Assembly: GCA_033032175.1 (NCBI GenBank)
Contig: CM065325.1
Location: forward strand, 4,306,930-4,370,929
Length of the DNA: 64,000 bases
Source: Saturnia japonica
Taxonomy: Eukaryota; Arthropoda; Insecta; Lepidoptera; Saturniidae
Direction of reading: 5' to 3'
Shown one piece after another: positions 1 to 12,100 of this stretch. How positions within the stretch are numbered: the stretch's first letter is position 1; each line of letters opens with the position of its first letter. The notes below the pieces were generated by a model. That model worked only from the letters and a program-made list of their open reading frames with translations. It had not been told where the DNA came from and did no database searches. The translations under genes were made by a program, and so were the position numbers.

Positions 1-44
1 GTCATTTATTTCAGTGATTTTCGCATTAGTAATTGTTGCTAGTC

Positions 45-125
45 GCTGGTTGTTGGCAGCATTGGACCGGTCGTTGTGGCGATCCTCGGAGGAAGTCTAT
101 CGGCTGAAATTATCATGATGAATGA
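45..125 (+). mobile_element. RTE-like LINE 3' tail remnant
   Basis: The frame reads W-L-L-A-A-L-D-R-S-L-W-R-S, which aligns with the end of the longer LINE fragment at 2069-2682 (Q-D-R-S-L-W-R-S-M). It is followed by a short ATGATGAATGA run, the usual tail of lepidopteran RTE-type LINEs. Only the last residues of ORF2 remain. Confidence 0.6.
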
Positions 126-1311
126 ATTATTGTTAAAATATTTAATCTTTCATGTTATCTATCTTGTTTCCTATATGGTTTTCTTCCAAATAATATTCCT
201 TGCCTTACCAATGTCAATACATTTAAAATCTTATGAAAATTATTTTTTATTTCAAATTAGCAAAAAGTATTTATATTTCATATAAGCATTTCAAATACAA
301 TGTAAAATACGTATTTTTGCATTTTGTATTTGCTATTAAATTACATGTATACATGTATTTCAACTAATTCACATCTGTATCATTGTGTATGGGGTTAATT
401 ATTTATTTTACACCCACTTTTCTCTCCCTTACATAGTATTATAAATATGTTCTTATTGATAATAGTCATATAAAAAAGTAATATTACAATTGTATCTAAG
501 ATTATTACTTATTCATGCAACTTACAAATTGCATATACTGAGTTACCTTTAGGAATTTTATTAGAAAACACATAGATGAATTTTTTCGTCGTAAGTTCCA
601 TATGTTTGCCTTTTTACTCGTACGGACGCGACGCCATGACACGATGACACACGATGGTGCCTTTTGATAGGGCTTTTGATCAGAATTCATTTTTTCGGAA
701 AAAATCGTTATTTTACCTCTCCAAAGTGTGGGTATTCGATTGATTGACGTTTATACTGACTCTCAATATCTTTTTTCAGTAACATTGAATGATTAATTTT
801 ATTATATAATACCTAGATATACATAAAGAGATAGGAGAATGACAGAATAAATGTAATATGGGTTGATTTTATATTGGGCAAGTACAGGGTCGAGCTTCTG
901 TCGACTTAGGACACCAAATTAAATCAAAGTATGTTTACCAAAAAGCGGTCTCCGTTTAACCTGACTAAGGATTTTATAAAATAACTCTTTTTATGGAAGT
1001 GGCATACGCATCAATTTCAATTTCTGATATATCCTATGCCTAAATTATTAAGTCAGTCAGCTCATAACAAAATGCTTATAGTTTATAATCTCCACCCATA
1101 CATCTATGTCTTCATCAGCGACGTAATTTGAATTTATACTAATTGCTAATGCATCATACACATTTCAGCTTGATGTGTATATTATATTATGACACGACGC
1201 ATTGATACAATTATTTACATACATACTTTTACTTTAAAACCACTCGATTTATTATTATCAGTAAATAACAGAAAAATACCAATAAAACATGTTTATAGTC
1301 AACAATAACAA
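126..1311. other. AT-rich stretch, nothing recognised
   Basis: No ORF with protein-like composition, no clear repeat and no RNA gene was seen. The short reading frames in it look random. Confidence 0.5.
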
Positions 1312-1317
1312 TTTAAT
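1312..1317 (-). terminator. Candidate poly(A) signal of the small secreted gene
   Basis: ATTAAA on the minus strand, about 64 bases past the TAG stop at 1381-1383. Position and strand fit 3' end formation of the small secreted protein gene. Confidence 0.4.
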
Positions 1318-1380
1318 AAAAAAAATGTATAGAATTACAAATAAAGTACAATTTTTAGAGGAGATTAAGCAAAAAATTGT

Positions 1381-1740
1381 CTAATAGTCGTCATCAGGGA
1401 AACAGAATCCACCTCGCATTACGTATCCAATCGGGCATGACCCGCCGAGGATACCATGACGACTTTCAATACGCGGCGTATCATCAACTTTCGATGGTCC
1501 TTTACGTCCTTTTGGCATAGCAGCTTTAGCAGTATCCACGACCACGACCTTCTTCAGCAATTCGTCGATAACAATTTTCATGTTTGCAATTGGATGTGCT
1601 TCGTCCAAGTTGTTTCTGATTGAAATCTCCACAGTCACTCCTTCAGGCGGTAACGGGAACTCCTTTGGCTTGATCACGTGACTGTGTACAACCGAGAGAA
1701 GTACACAAAACACCAACACGCACATATTTGATGAAGACAT
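1381..1740 (-). CDS. Small secreted protein, 119 aa, family not recognised
   Basis: I chose the ATG at 1740 because a TATAAAA box (1817-1823) and an initiator-like TCAG (near 1796) place transcription start downstream of, or on top of, the more upstream ATG at 1812. The product starts MSSSNMCVLVFCVLLSVVHS, a typical signal peptide with likely cleavage after VHS. The mature chain of about 99 residues has a proline-rich start (P-L-P-P), a lysine-rich middle (P-K-G-R-K-G) and a C-terminus with only two cysteines in G-S-C-P-I-G-Y-V-M-R-G-G-F-C-F-P followed by acidic D-D-D-Y. That suggests one disulphide loop of eleven residues. It looks like a compact single-exon secreted gene of an insect, possibly haemolymph or venom-like, but I cannot name a family. 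No frameshifts are visible. Confidence 0.65.
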   Translation of the reverse strand: MSSSNMCVLVFCVLLSVVHSHVIKPKEFPLPPEGVTVEISIRNNLDEAHPIANMKIVIDELLKKVVVVDTAKAAMPKGRKGPSKVDDTPRIESRHGILGGSCPIGYVMRGGFCFPDDDY

Positions 1741-1793
1741 CTTCACTATAAATGATGTGGTGTCTATTGGTGTGATGGTAACCACTGAATGGT

Positions 1794-1823
1794 GCTGAGG
1801 GTTAGAATACATGTTGTTTTATA
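1794..1823 (-). promoter_or_regulatory. TATA box and initiator of the small secreted gene
   Basis: Minus-strand TATAAAA at 1823-1817 is followed about 27 bases later by CTCAGCACC (near 1796), which matches the arthropod TCAG-type initiator. The first ATG downstream of this start is at 1740. Confidence 0.5.
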
Positions 1824-2068
1824 CAGCTCTAATCTTTTGCGGAAAATTGTTACTTAGCATTTTATTCCCCGTTGTTGCGTAGACTCTTTTAAAAATGCGT
1901 CGGTGAATCCTCTGATTATGAATCATCTCAGTTGAGTGAAGAATTTGTTGCAAAGACGAAACCGTGACACACGTTGTATTTACGTAAACAACCATGACGT
2001 AGTTCCTTCTTTTTGAAATGGAATACTCCAATTCGTATTCTGCAATTCGATAACTCGGAACTCTTGTC

Positions 2069-2682
2069 TAGAAGTTGTTGAAAAATATGTCTACCTGGGA
2101 CAAACAGTCCAGTTAGGTAGGTCCAACTTTGAAAAAGAGGTCAGTCGACGGATCCAACTCGGCTAGGCAGCGTTCGGGAAACTGCGCGACGTCTTCTCGT
2201 CCAAAATACCTCAGTGCCTCAAGACGAAAGTCTTTGACCAGTGTGTGTTGCCAGTGATGACATACGGCACAGAGACGTGGTCGCTCACTGTAGGCCTCAT
2301 AAGAAAGCTCAAGGTCGCTCAGCAAGCTATGGAGAGGGCTATGCTTGGTGTTTCTCTGCGAGATCGAATCAGAAATGAGGAGATCCGTAGACAAACTAAG
2401 GTAACCGACATAGCCAAAAGGATTAGCAAGTTGAAGTGGCAGTGGGCGGGGCACATAGTTCGGAGAACTGACGGCCGTTGGGGCAGAAAGGTTCTCGAGT
2501 GGAGACCACGCAACGGAAAGCGCAGCGTAGGACGGCCCCCCACTGGATGGAAAGACGACATAATAAAGGTCGCTGGGAGCCGTTGGGTGCAGGCCGCACA
2601 AGATCGGTCGCTCTGGAGATCTATGGGGGAGGCCTATGTTCAGCAGTGGACGTCCTGCGGCTGAAATGATGATGATGATGAT
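2069..2682 (+). mobile_element. RTE-like LINE ORF2 3' fragment with ATG tail
   Basis: The reading frame shows Y-L-G-Q-T-V-Q-L-G, then after an in-frame stop C-V-L-P-V-M-T-Y-G-T-E-T-W, then K-R-I-S-K-L-K-W-Q-W-A-G-H-I, and G-K-R-S-V-G-R-P. These are hallmarks of the C-terminal region of insect RTE-type endonuclease/reverse transcriptases. It ends in (ATG)n just after the stop. The fragment is 5' truncated and lacks the RT core. A related copy lies on the minus strand at 37285-37585. Confidence 0.85.
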
Positions 2683-2699
2683 GAATTCGATAACGCAGG

Positions 2700-4220
2700 T
2701 CGATTATTTATAAATATTAAATGTTTATTAATTCATTTAACAATGTCTTTGCTTTGATGTATTTGTAAATGAAACGATAAAAGAGATGCGGTCTACGACT
2801 TGTTAATTGATAATTATAATAAAGTTGTGGCTTGTGAAGAACTATTTTCTTTCCATTATCCCAACCTAATCCCGTACCTTCCGTACCATCCTTTCTTCGA
2901 ATTGAAATAATCTATCGATATTGTCGATTTTCAAACGCCACACAACAAGCCCCCTCCTTCTAACTCCTATATACAACCAGAACAGTTTATCAGCATTCGT
3001 TCTCAAACATGAAGAGTGGAATTTTAAAACTCTATACTTTGAATTGTATTTTTTTTTGTATGTTTTCATTCAAAATCCGCTCTTGTTCCTCCCATTTATA
3101 TCTCGAGATGGTTGAACAACTAGTGGTACGCCACACTTTCTCTTACCTTCAAACATTTTAAATTTTCACTTTTAAAAATTCTTACCGTTCCCCGTAGTCT
3201 CGTTGTACCTTAGGTGTGTTAACTTAATTTTTGGAAATATTAGATTTATCATTCAGTGCTTGTACAACCATTAATTTCTTAAATGCGGCCCGGCCCGCAC
3301 AACCGTTTTAAATTTGCAGCTGGTGTAAATGTTTCTCATCTCTGGCCTATACTGTAAGCCAGTTAAAGTATTGAAAAACTATCCTGAGTTATAAGTATTT
3401 TGAGTGCATGTAACCATGCTTAACAAGCGTAACTGAAAATTTTATCATTTAGTATCTGGGGACACTCCGTGCCCTCGACAAGTCGAGCGCAAGGCTCGAC
3501 TGTAACATACTTTTCTCGAGCGACTTACGGCATTTTGAACTCCCTTGTAAACTTCATTGCGTACAAAGCAAGTTGTTTGAATTTTTAGATCAAGAGGAAA
3601 TACTATAACTGGCTATATTGCTAATATACCTAATAATTATACCTTATAGTTTACGAATTATCGCTCATCAAAGTTTTTTAATTTTATCACTGACACACTC
3701 ACCGATCATCGAAATTCTAAAGTACTTTTAGTAGCCTTACAAACTTTAAATTTTGAATTTTAGCTAGCGTTTAGCCTTTAAAGAAAGAAAAAAATTGAAA
3801 AATCCCGAAATTTCATTATTTATTAAATGAAAAATAATGTTTATTAAAAATCACGTTACGCTTGTACGCATGTTTGATTTACGCGGTTGGAGGAGCCAGC
3901 ACTTGGCGATGTTAATGGGAGGGACTGCGGGCGGAAGAGATTGCAACCACCAAAGCAAGTTTGCTGAAAACTTTTACCGATGGTTCTGTATCCGAACATA
4001 AAGCGGCCGCCACTTTGTACAGTGGATTTTAAGAAAATCAATAGCTGACGGACAACATAATTATATTACCCGAGAAAAAAAAGGAGGATGACCTACAAAA
4101 AGAAATGAAATCCCATGAAAACCATAAAATGTAAAAGAATACCAAGTTTCGCAACGCATTTCTTTCACTACAAAAACTTGTGAGATCTCATGTTTTTTTG
4201 TTATTTTAGTTAGTATTAGC
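2700..4220. other. Gene-free stretch, unassigned repeats only
   Basis: AT-rich. A GC-rich patch near 3285-3300 and a small hairpin GTCGAG/CTCGAC near 3481-3500 are visible. No supported gene. Confidence 0.4.
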
Positions 4221-4224
4221 TGTG

Positions 4225-4393
4225 GGTGATTATTATAAGATATACTAATGTAAATTCAATTATGAAGATATCTCGAGATATTTCGATTATAGCCATTAGT
4301 ATTTACTAATATTATTCGGTGATGACTTTATCACGATATCTTCATAAAATAAAATTATGTAGCCCACGCGGGCAGAGCTGCGGGCACAGCTAG
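4225..4393 (+). mobile_element. MITE-like palindrome joined to a Helitron 3' end
   Basis: The stretch holds an imperfect inverted repeat built on ATGAAGATATC and GATATCTTCAT, followed by GCGGGCACAGCTAG and a T. CTAG before T is the canonical 3' end of lepidopteran Helitrons. A related palindromic segment occurs at 39310-39460. No 5' Helitron end is visible. Confidence 0.5.
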
Positions 4394-4770
4394 TTATAAA
4401 TAAAAATACAATACGTAATTAAATCTTAATATAATAATTAAAAACATATAATAATTGTCGTGTATGACGTGACAATAGAACACGATGTAATTACTAGGAA
4501 AATCCCCCTACGTCTTTAGGAAAGTGGTTTCCCATCACATTCTTACCCATTTTATTAACAGACTTCAAAAAGGAGAAGGTTCTCAATTCGAATGTATTGT
4601 TTATAGAAGCTCAGCCATAACTTCATTGTTTATGAACATTTGGATGATAATTTTTTCATTGCAAAGGGGATACCTCAAGGTATTGTGGTCTTATTTTAAT
4701 TTCATTGGCATTAAACATTTAACTTCGAATATACACCGAAAAACTCCTCAAAACCATTGAAGAATTTATC

Positions 4771-4847
4771 TTTTTTTTAGAATTAACTATACTGTAAGCC
4801 GTAAGGGCCTTGAATCCTCAGACGGCTTTTACAGCTTCACCGTGACT
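4771..4847 (-). mobile_element. Short poly(A) SINE-like repeat, copy 1 (old)
   Basis: On the minus strand it runs from a head like GGTGAAGCTGTAAAAGCC to a poly(A) tail (poly-T on plus). The middle is diverged and lacks the perfect GC palindrome seen in younger copies. See the copies at 8248, 27720, 38674, 39947, 40065 and 48064. Confidence 0.6.
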
Positions 4848-6038
4848 TATAAATTTTCTTGTTATTATAATGTACTTAGGTACTTGGACGAACCACAGCG
4901 AATTTTATATCCATCGTAACACACATGACGACTCGCTCAATTTATTTTAATTTTTAATTTGTGTATATTATATACATACAAAAAACCAATAGCATACATA
5001 CGTAATACATAAAATACATTGTTTTTTTTGTTTGTCGTGTATGCGTTTCTATAGCGTACATTGATACGATTGCGGTTGCTTAGGGTGACGTCAGAGAAAT
5101 AGAAACGTAACAGCTATAGTCTGTTTACGCATTCTGTTTTCATTCATGTTTACACAGTTGTTACAGTTTAACAAAACTATGCTATTTCTTACCAATAATT
5201 CTACAATCAATCGAGAGTAGTCGTTGTCATGCTAGGTTACTTAAACGTCTCTTCAAGTTATGTTTGAAGATATATACGTTGTAGGAAGGAAGGAAAACGC
5301 TTACCAGAAGAAAGTTCTACACAGAAAATATAATACTAAATTGTTTAATGGTTTTACAGCTACAAAGTGCGGCAAAGATATGACGTAATGAACTTCTTTG
5401 TTCCTGCGGAGATGGGGCTTGCCGTAAAACTGTGGTTCCGTAGTTCAGTGCGGCCTTGTTATGAATTGCGATGACAAACTATAGATACTAGAGATTATAC
5501 AATAGATATTATTATTAAGAATTTGAACGTTAACGAGATTTCATTTTTCGTCATCTTCAAACATTATAATTTTGGAAGTTAATTTTTGTAATAAGTAGAA
5601 AATTATAAAAATATCCAATAAGGTAAGATATCAATAGATCATAATGTTTATTTTTTTCTAAATCGCCTTAAATAATTATATGGCGTTTAATAAAAACTAG
5701 CGATCGCCCTAAGTTCGAAATTCGACCAACGATTTTTTGATCAAGATTTATTAGTACTAGTTCTTACAGATTAATAATTAGGTTATTCAATTCGTAAATA
5801 TATTTTTCGCTAAAAATCTACCGTCAACGCAAACAAGCTCTTTAACATTTGTATCTGTTTGTATGTCTGTGGCATCGTAGCTCCCAAACGGTTGATCTGT
5901 TTTTGATTAAAAAAATGTTTGTTTAAAAAAGGTACTTCTTCAGTCTTCTTTAAAAAGGGTTGATATAAAATAAAACCTACCATATAATTAAAGAATAAAC
6001 TATAATTAAAAAAATGATTATGATAACACAATTTACTT
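4848..6038. other. 3' flank of the acyl-CoA synthetase gene
   Basis: AT-rich with no supported coding sequence. A minus-strand AATAAA at 5747-5752, about 290 bases past the stop, is a candidate poly(A) signal for the synthetase gene. Confidence 0.35.
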
Positions 6039-6152
6039 TTATGCTATTTGTAATCGCCTTCTTAGTTCACGTCGTACGATTTTCCCAGATCTGTTTTTTG
6101 GTATCTCATTTATGAATATTATACCACCACGCAGCATTGCCGATGTTGATAA
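6039..6152 (-). CDS. Acyl-CoA synthetase exon 9 (terminal)
   Basis: It encodes residues 510-546, including [18 protein letters not shown] with the catalytic lysine, then [11 protein letters not shown] and TAA. It lies 2.8 kb from exon 8, across an intron carrying a hAT element. It has a strong TTTTCAG acceptor. Confidence 0.88.
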   Translation of the reverse strand, partial: LSTSAMLRGGIIFINEIPKNRSGKIVRRELRRRLQIA

Positions 6153-9100
6153 CTGAAAATAATAATAATAATTCTTTTATTATTAAAATATAAGATATTG
6201 AAAATATATTATCAAAATCTTAAATAATTACGAATAAATAATAATAGTTTACCTAAACGTAAATGGTAAAAAACATAAAAATGCTATGGAGTTGAGCTGG
6301 GTTTTTTTAATGCGTAATTTAATGCAAATAACTTAATATTCTCGTACTGTTTCATCAAACGTTAGAAAAATGTACTTATAATTGGCATACAATGCCATTC
6401 CCCGGGAGTAAAGTTATTAATCAACAATCAGTAATGCCCATAAATGTTTAGAAAAAAATAAACAGATATGCTCAATGTGACATAAAAATTATTTTTCATA
6501 TGTATGAACTAGTGTCGACTTGAATAATCGACTTTTTCTATGCCAATTTGAAAGAAAGCACATTTATTTGGCATGTTCAAAACATAGACATAAAATTACA
6601 AATTACAAACACGAAATTACAATAGAGCAGTTTTCTCAACTTTTTTAGGCCATGTCCCACCGTAACATTTCTAAAAATTTTATGCCCCCATACATAATTT
6701 TTTATCTTTAAAAATTGTTTTGTTCCCTTAAGATATATAAATGATAAGTTTTAGGAAGAAATCACTATGAAATTGTTACCAAAACATCGTACGTAAAATT
6801 TCAAAACATACAATGAAAAACTGAAATTCAAAATAATTTTAATATTGATTTTTCTATATTCATTTAGTGCGATCCTTGCGCTTGATGCTTGCTGCACAGA
6901 GATTTTATATTAGGTTCCAATTTGCTCAGTTTTAATCTCAAGTCTCCACATTGTGTTATATCAAGTCGATTTCTTTTTTTTAAATTAGTAAATCATTTAC
7001 AGCACTAAATCCACATTCACCTAATTATCAAAGCCATGCCATTGCTCTTTTTATATTAAATAAAGTTTTTACTGATTAATAATTTTGCAATTCTGCGAAT
7101 TCTTCTTGATACTGTATATTTGGTATGTCAGACAAATCCACTAATATTGGCTGCATAATCCATGTTGGGAAATCAATTTGTTTTAAATCAGAAAATCTTT
7201 CTTTTAAATCAGCGGATAGAATATTTAAATCATTGATAATAACAAGTAAAACGGTATCAGTTACTTCACATTTTTGGAGCCAATCTAGAAAACCCGTTTT
7301 TATTTATGTCCCAAAACCTGCACAAAACTGGCATCATGTGTCTTTGAAGGAAATATGTGATATAATGACTAGATACTGGAATAAAAATTTTAGAAGGAAA
7401 AGCGGCGAGACATACGAGATATTCATATTTATAAGTAGCCTCCCATACATTAAAAACGGGTTTTCTCGATTTACTCCAAAGCTATGAGTCCAATCAACGA
7501 AAGTCATTTCACCTATATGTGTTGGTAATTAATATAGCAATCGAATGGTACATTAAGTTCTGTGAAATGCCGACTTTGAATTTTTAAGTCGCCTATGTCC
7601 AATCGCTTGTATGGGGACGATCCACCTTGCGGCGTTGTTTAGCGAGTTTTAAAACGTCCAGGATTCCCCGCGACAGGTGGCACACTCCGCGGTAAATCCC
7701 GGACGAAGTTTACTTGACGACTCTAATTACCCAGTTCATATTTTGGTAACGTCAAACGAAATTATACCTAATAATTATTTACAGCAATTTTTAAGAATTT
7801 TCCTTTTTTGTTAAATATATCACCGATATCTAGCATTGCATTTAAATTGCCCAAAGCGAGAGGGTTAAAGTCGTGTCGAGTCCATTTTTAAATTGCCCCC
7901 GTTAACTATCAAATTGCCCCCGATGGGGCGCGGGCCCCACGTTGGGAAACACTGCAATAGAGTATTTCTAATATTTATAACATTGCAACGTTGCGAAACA
8001 AATACCGTATTCAACAACAAAAAGGAACCTGGCTCAGCATATGCTAATTAATATTCTCCATTAATATTAAAATATAAAAATTATGGCATGAGCGTAATCA
8101 TATGTTTTATGTTACGTATACGCAATTTACGATACTCTATTTAAAAAAAAATTAGTAAATTTCATTGCTTTTATAGCAGTCTTATTTAAATTTTATGTTT
8201 CAAATCATCAATAACTCAAAGCTAATGCTTTCATATCTCTTGGACTATTTTTTTCCTGGCTATACTGTTAGCCTTAGGGGCCCTGAAGCCGCTGCGGCTT
8301 TTACAGCTTCACCGAACTTGGAGGAAAAAACTTACATCTCTTAACTTTTATAGTGATCGGTCTGACGGTTTTGGAATTTATCAATCTCACACAAACATTG
8401 ATTGATTTGAAAAAGGAGCTGAGAACTACAATAAACAAAATGTTACGAAACTAGTTTGTCTAGGAATAATGTAATTCGATTGTGCAACATTACGCATTCA
8501 AGCGAAACAGTATTATTCAAATATGACGTTGTTATTAATTAAAATATCCTTTTCCTATTGTTACAAATTATTATATGCAATACAATGTAATATTTGCAAC
8601 AAAACAGACACGCATGCTGACGCAATTGATACGACTCTAACATCGGTTAGGTGATCTTCAATCTGGCGAAAACATTGATACTATTATAAATGAGTATTAT
8701 ATGAGTATAGGTTTTTAGATTAGAAATGAACAATAACTTTAGTGACAACGGCCTATGACAAAAATTTTATATTTATGTTGCTACTATGATATTGAATTTT
8801 AATAAAACGCTATAAGTAAACTCTCCAAACATTGCTAATAAAAAAAATATATAATAAAAATCATGCTGCCGTACTAGTGAATCTAAAAAAGAAAACTACA
8901 ACAAAAAATATAGGAACAAAAATATAATTAGACTGGATTAATTTAATCATGAAACTCGAAAGCACATACCCTATCAGAAGTGAACTGCAACAATTCTTCT
9001 TCGGTTACATTGAATCCAGGCTTGGTTACAACGAAGGCAGTAGGTAGTTCACCAGCAAATTCATCAGGCTTCCCAACCACACCGCACTCCGCGACGGCGT

Positions 9101-12100
9101 CATGCTGTAGGATTACTTTTTCTACTGCAACCGGAGATACCTTCAACATATTATGTTACAAATATAATTATATATATATATATATTATTATAGCTGATTA
9201 TTCTATGATTATTACAGATTATAATCATTACAGAACATCTTTTTTGGCGAGCATTCCTAAAACGTGATAAATTAAAAATAAATCATGTAAGAATGTAAGG
9301 CAACTGTAATATGAATATAAAGTAGGAATATTTTATTACTTTATACATAGCGTTTATTGTTTCATATTAAACCTTTTATTTGAAAATCGCAAACATTTCA
9401 AAAGCCTCCCGCTTTGACAAACTAATAGATACTTTTATTTTTTCTAAGAATAATCTATATGTTTTAGTCCAGTGCGATCATCAATGCAATTCTAGTGGTT
9501 GCAATTTTTCTATTATAGCTCATGTTATAATAATAACTATGCAAAATCTTATAGTAAGTAGATAGTTACAATTGAATACTGGATGATTCCAAAAAGCTAA
9601 ATTTTGTACTTTGATTGTTGAATATCAATTATTTATCCTGCTGGAGATAGTATTTCCACTAGAGCATTTCTGCTGGAAGTAGTATCCAGTATCCACAGAA
9701 TTGACGTTAAATAATTATGGTCTCCAACATAAATAGCAGACAAAGAAATTATTGACCGTCCTCATTTGACCATGATCCATTTTTAGTACTCTACTGTTCT
9801 CAAAGAATATGGTTTCCATATTAGTAAAACATTAAAATCATTACCTGAAAACCTTTGTACTTAATGAGCTCTTTCAACCGGTCGATTACAAACAAGCACC
9901 CATCTTCATCATAATATCCAATGTCTCCTGTTTTGATGTATCCTTCGTCGTCAATAATATCACGGGTAGCTGTTTCGTTGTGAACGTAACCTTTCATCAG
10001 ACTAGGCCCTTTGAGACAAATCTCTCCTTGATTATTAGGGCCTAACTTTTCTCGTGTTTCTATGTTTACAACCTAAAAATTAAATATAGCAATAAGCTGG
10101 GTTAAGTGAGGAACTTCAGATTGTTTTTTCTATGGTTTTACATAAGAGACATATTATTTCGAACCCACTATGCACAAAATAGTGGCATTATACACTCTGT
10201 CAGAAAACCCCTTTACAAGCCCTTTACCCTTTACCTTTAGGTTATTATTTACTAATCTACGACATCCTGTCATACTTTCTTCTTCTGCTCAGGGATCTCT
10301 ATCGCTAAAGTTAAGCTATTAGTAAGTTAATCTACTGTTTTAAAACTATTATTGTTATTGTAGTAGTACTGAATTGTGAAATTACCTTGACTTCAAAACC
10401 CGGTATGGGATAACCACAGCTTCCTGGCTTAGGTTTGCTTTCGATACTATCCAAATCTTTTACAACTCCAAAAGTGGTTTCCGTCATTCCATATAGTTGA
10501 TTAATAAAAATGCAGTTAGGCATGCTAGTGAAAACAATGAAGAAAGCAATATTATTCAATCTATTTAGATTTAATACCTACAATAGAATTAAAATTAAAA
10601 GGAATTTACGAGACAAAACCTAATAAATCATACAGCGTATAGGTAGAAAGAACTTTAAAGAATGAAGTAATACTACCTGTCTCTCTAAAATCCTGGAACG
10701 GCAATAATTACATTCAAAGTGTTATTTGCATAGGCAAATACGTGAAATAAATCACTTTAATTTAACAGTTTTAGTATGGGATCCAAAAACGTATAAAGAT
10801 TCTACGAAATAAGACTTTGTTACATGTGTACTTATCCAAAGTGCAGTGCAAACTGTGATTTATTCAATTCTGGGATGACAATTTCATTATTATTATTTCG
10901 GGGTTTTAAAGAGATATATTATCCCCTCCATGTTAATCCATTTCTCAAAATTTAGGTGAAGTACATTTATCTATTCCGATCGATGCTAAATACATCACTC
11001 ATGATTATTAATCATTACTTTTAGCATCAAGATTCTAATTTGAAAGAAAGCCATAAATAATTATGTTTAAATACTTATTAATCCAAATCACACGTTGATG
11101 ATGATACGATATTCAACCGAAAAATAATTATTACAACTTGAACTTAGCTATTAGAAACGAGAACCTCATTTATGTATGATATATTCCAGTGTAAGTATAA
11201 CCAGTGGTGGCAAACAGTCCATCGGGAAAGCTTTGCAAGTCGCTGGAATTTAACTATAAGATCTGATCCCAAATTTCATAAACATTGTGTTTTTTCATTA
11301 TACAAAAAAAAAGAAAAAAAAGGAGTAGGTAGATAGTCGATCTTGGTACCTAGCTATATATTTTGTGGTAGATCGCCGACGTTCTAAGTTTGAGTACGCC
11401 AGGACAATTATAGATAAATTACTAAGGCGGAAAGCCTAACATCTAAACAATAAATGAATTAAAAAAAAATATGTGTAGTATAAATTTTTGCATCAGGTAA
11501 AGTCCCAGTTGCAAAACTATGACAATAGCAAATTGCAATTGACACTGGGAAAATCCCATGGTTTAGCTTCCGTTTGACAATGTTTATTATGATTCAATAA
11601 TAGCAACATATTGTTAAATACCATAGCATAAATTTTATTTTATATGAATGAACTCAACATTATATTCCTAGTAATCAAAGATAAATAATAATTTTTTTTT
11701 ACATATTGTTATAGATATTAGAAAATATACACTTGGATTCTAATCTAGAGACTGATCAAAAAGGTATATTTTTGTAACTAATATTTTGAACTTCAAAATT
11801 GTTATATTCTAACAATTCAAAAACTTATTATTTATTAGTCATAACTGAGTAGAATACGACAATTCTATTAAAATGTTTAACGATCAGGAAAAAACCTATT
11901 TTAAAATAACATAGATTACATAATATTATCCATACCTACTAAAATTATAAATGCGAAAGTAACTCTGTCTGTCTGTTACGTTTTCACGCCTAAACCACTG
12001 AAGCAATTATGATGAATTTTTGTATAGAGATAGATTGGACCTTGGTAAATAACATAGGGTACTTTTTGTAGCGAAAATAAAACTTTAAGGATAGAAAATA

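Noticed and set aside
1741..1812. Upstream start that would lengthen the small secreted protein to 143 residues
   Set aside because: It lies at or before the predicted transcription start and would bury the signal peptide.
7125..7487. Plus-strand 120-codon frame
   Set aside because: It is the shadow of the decayed hAT transposase read on the minus strand.
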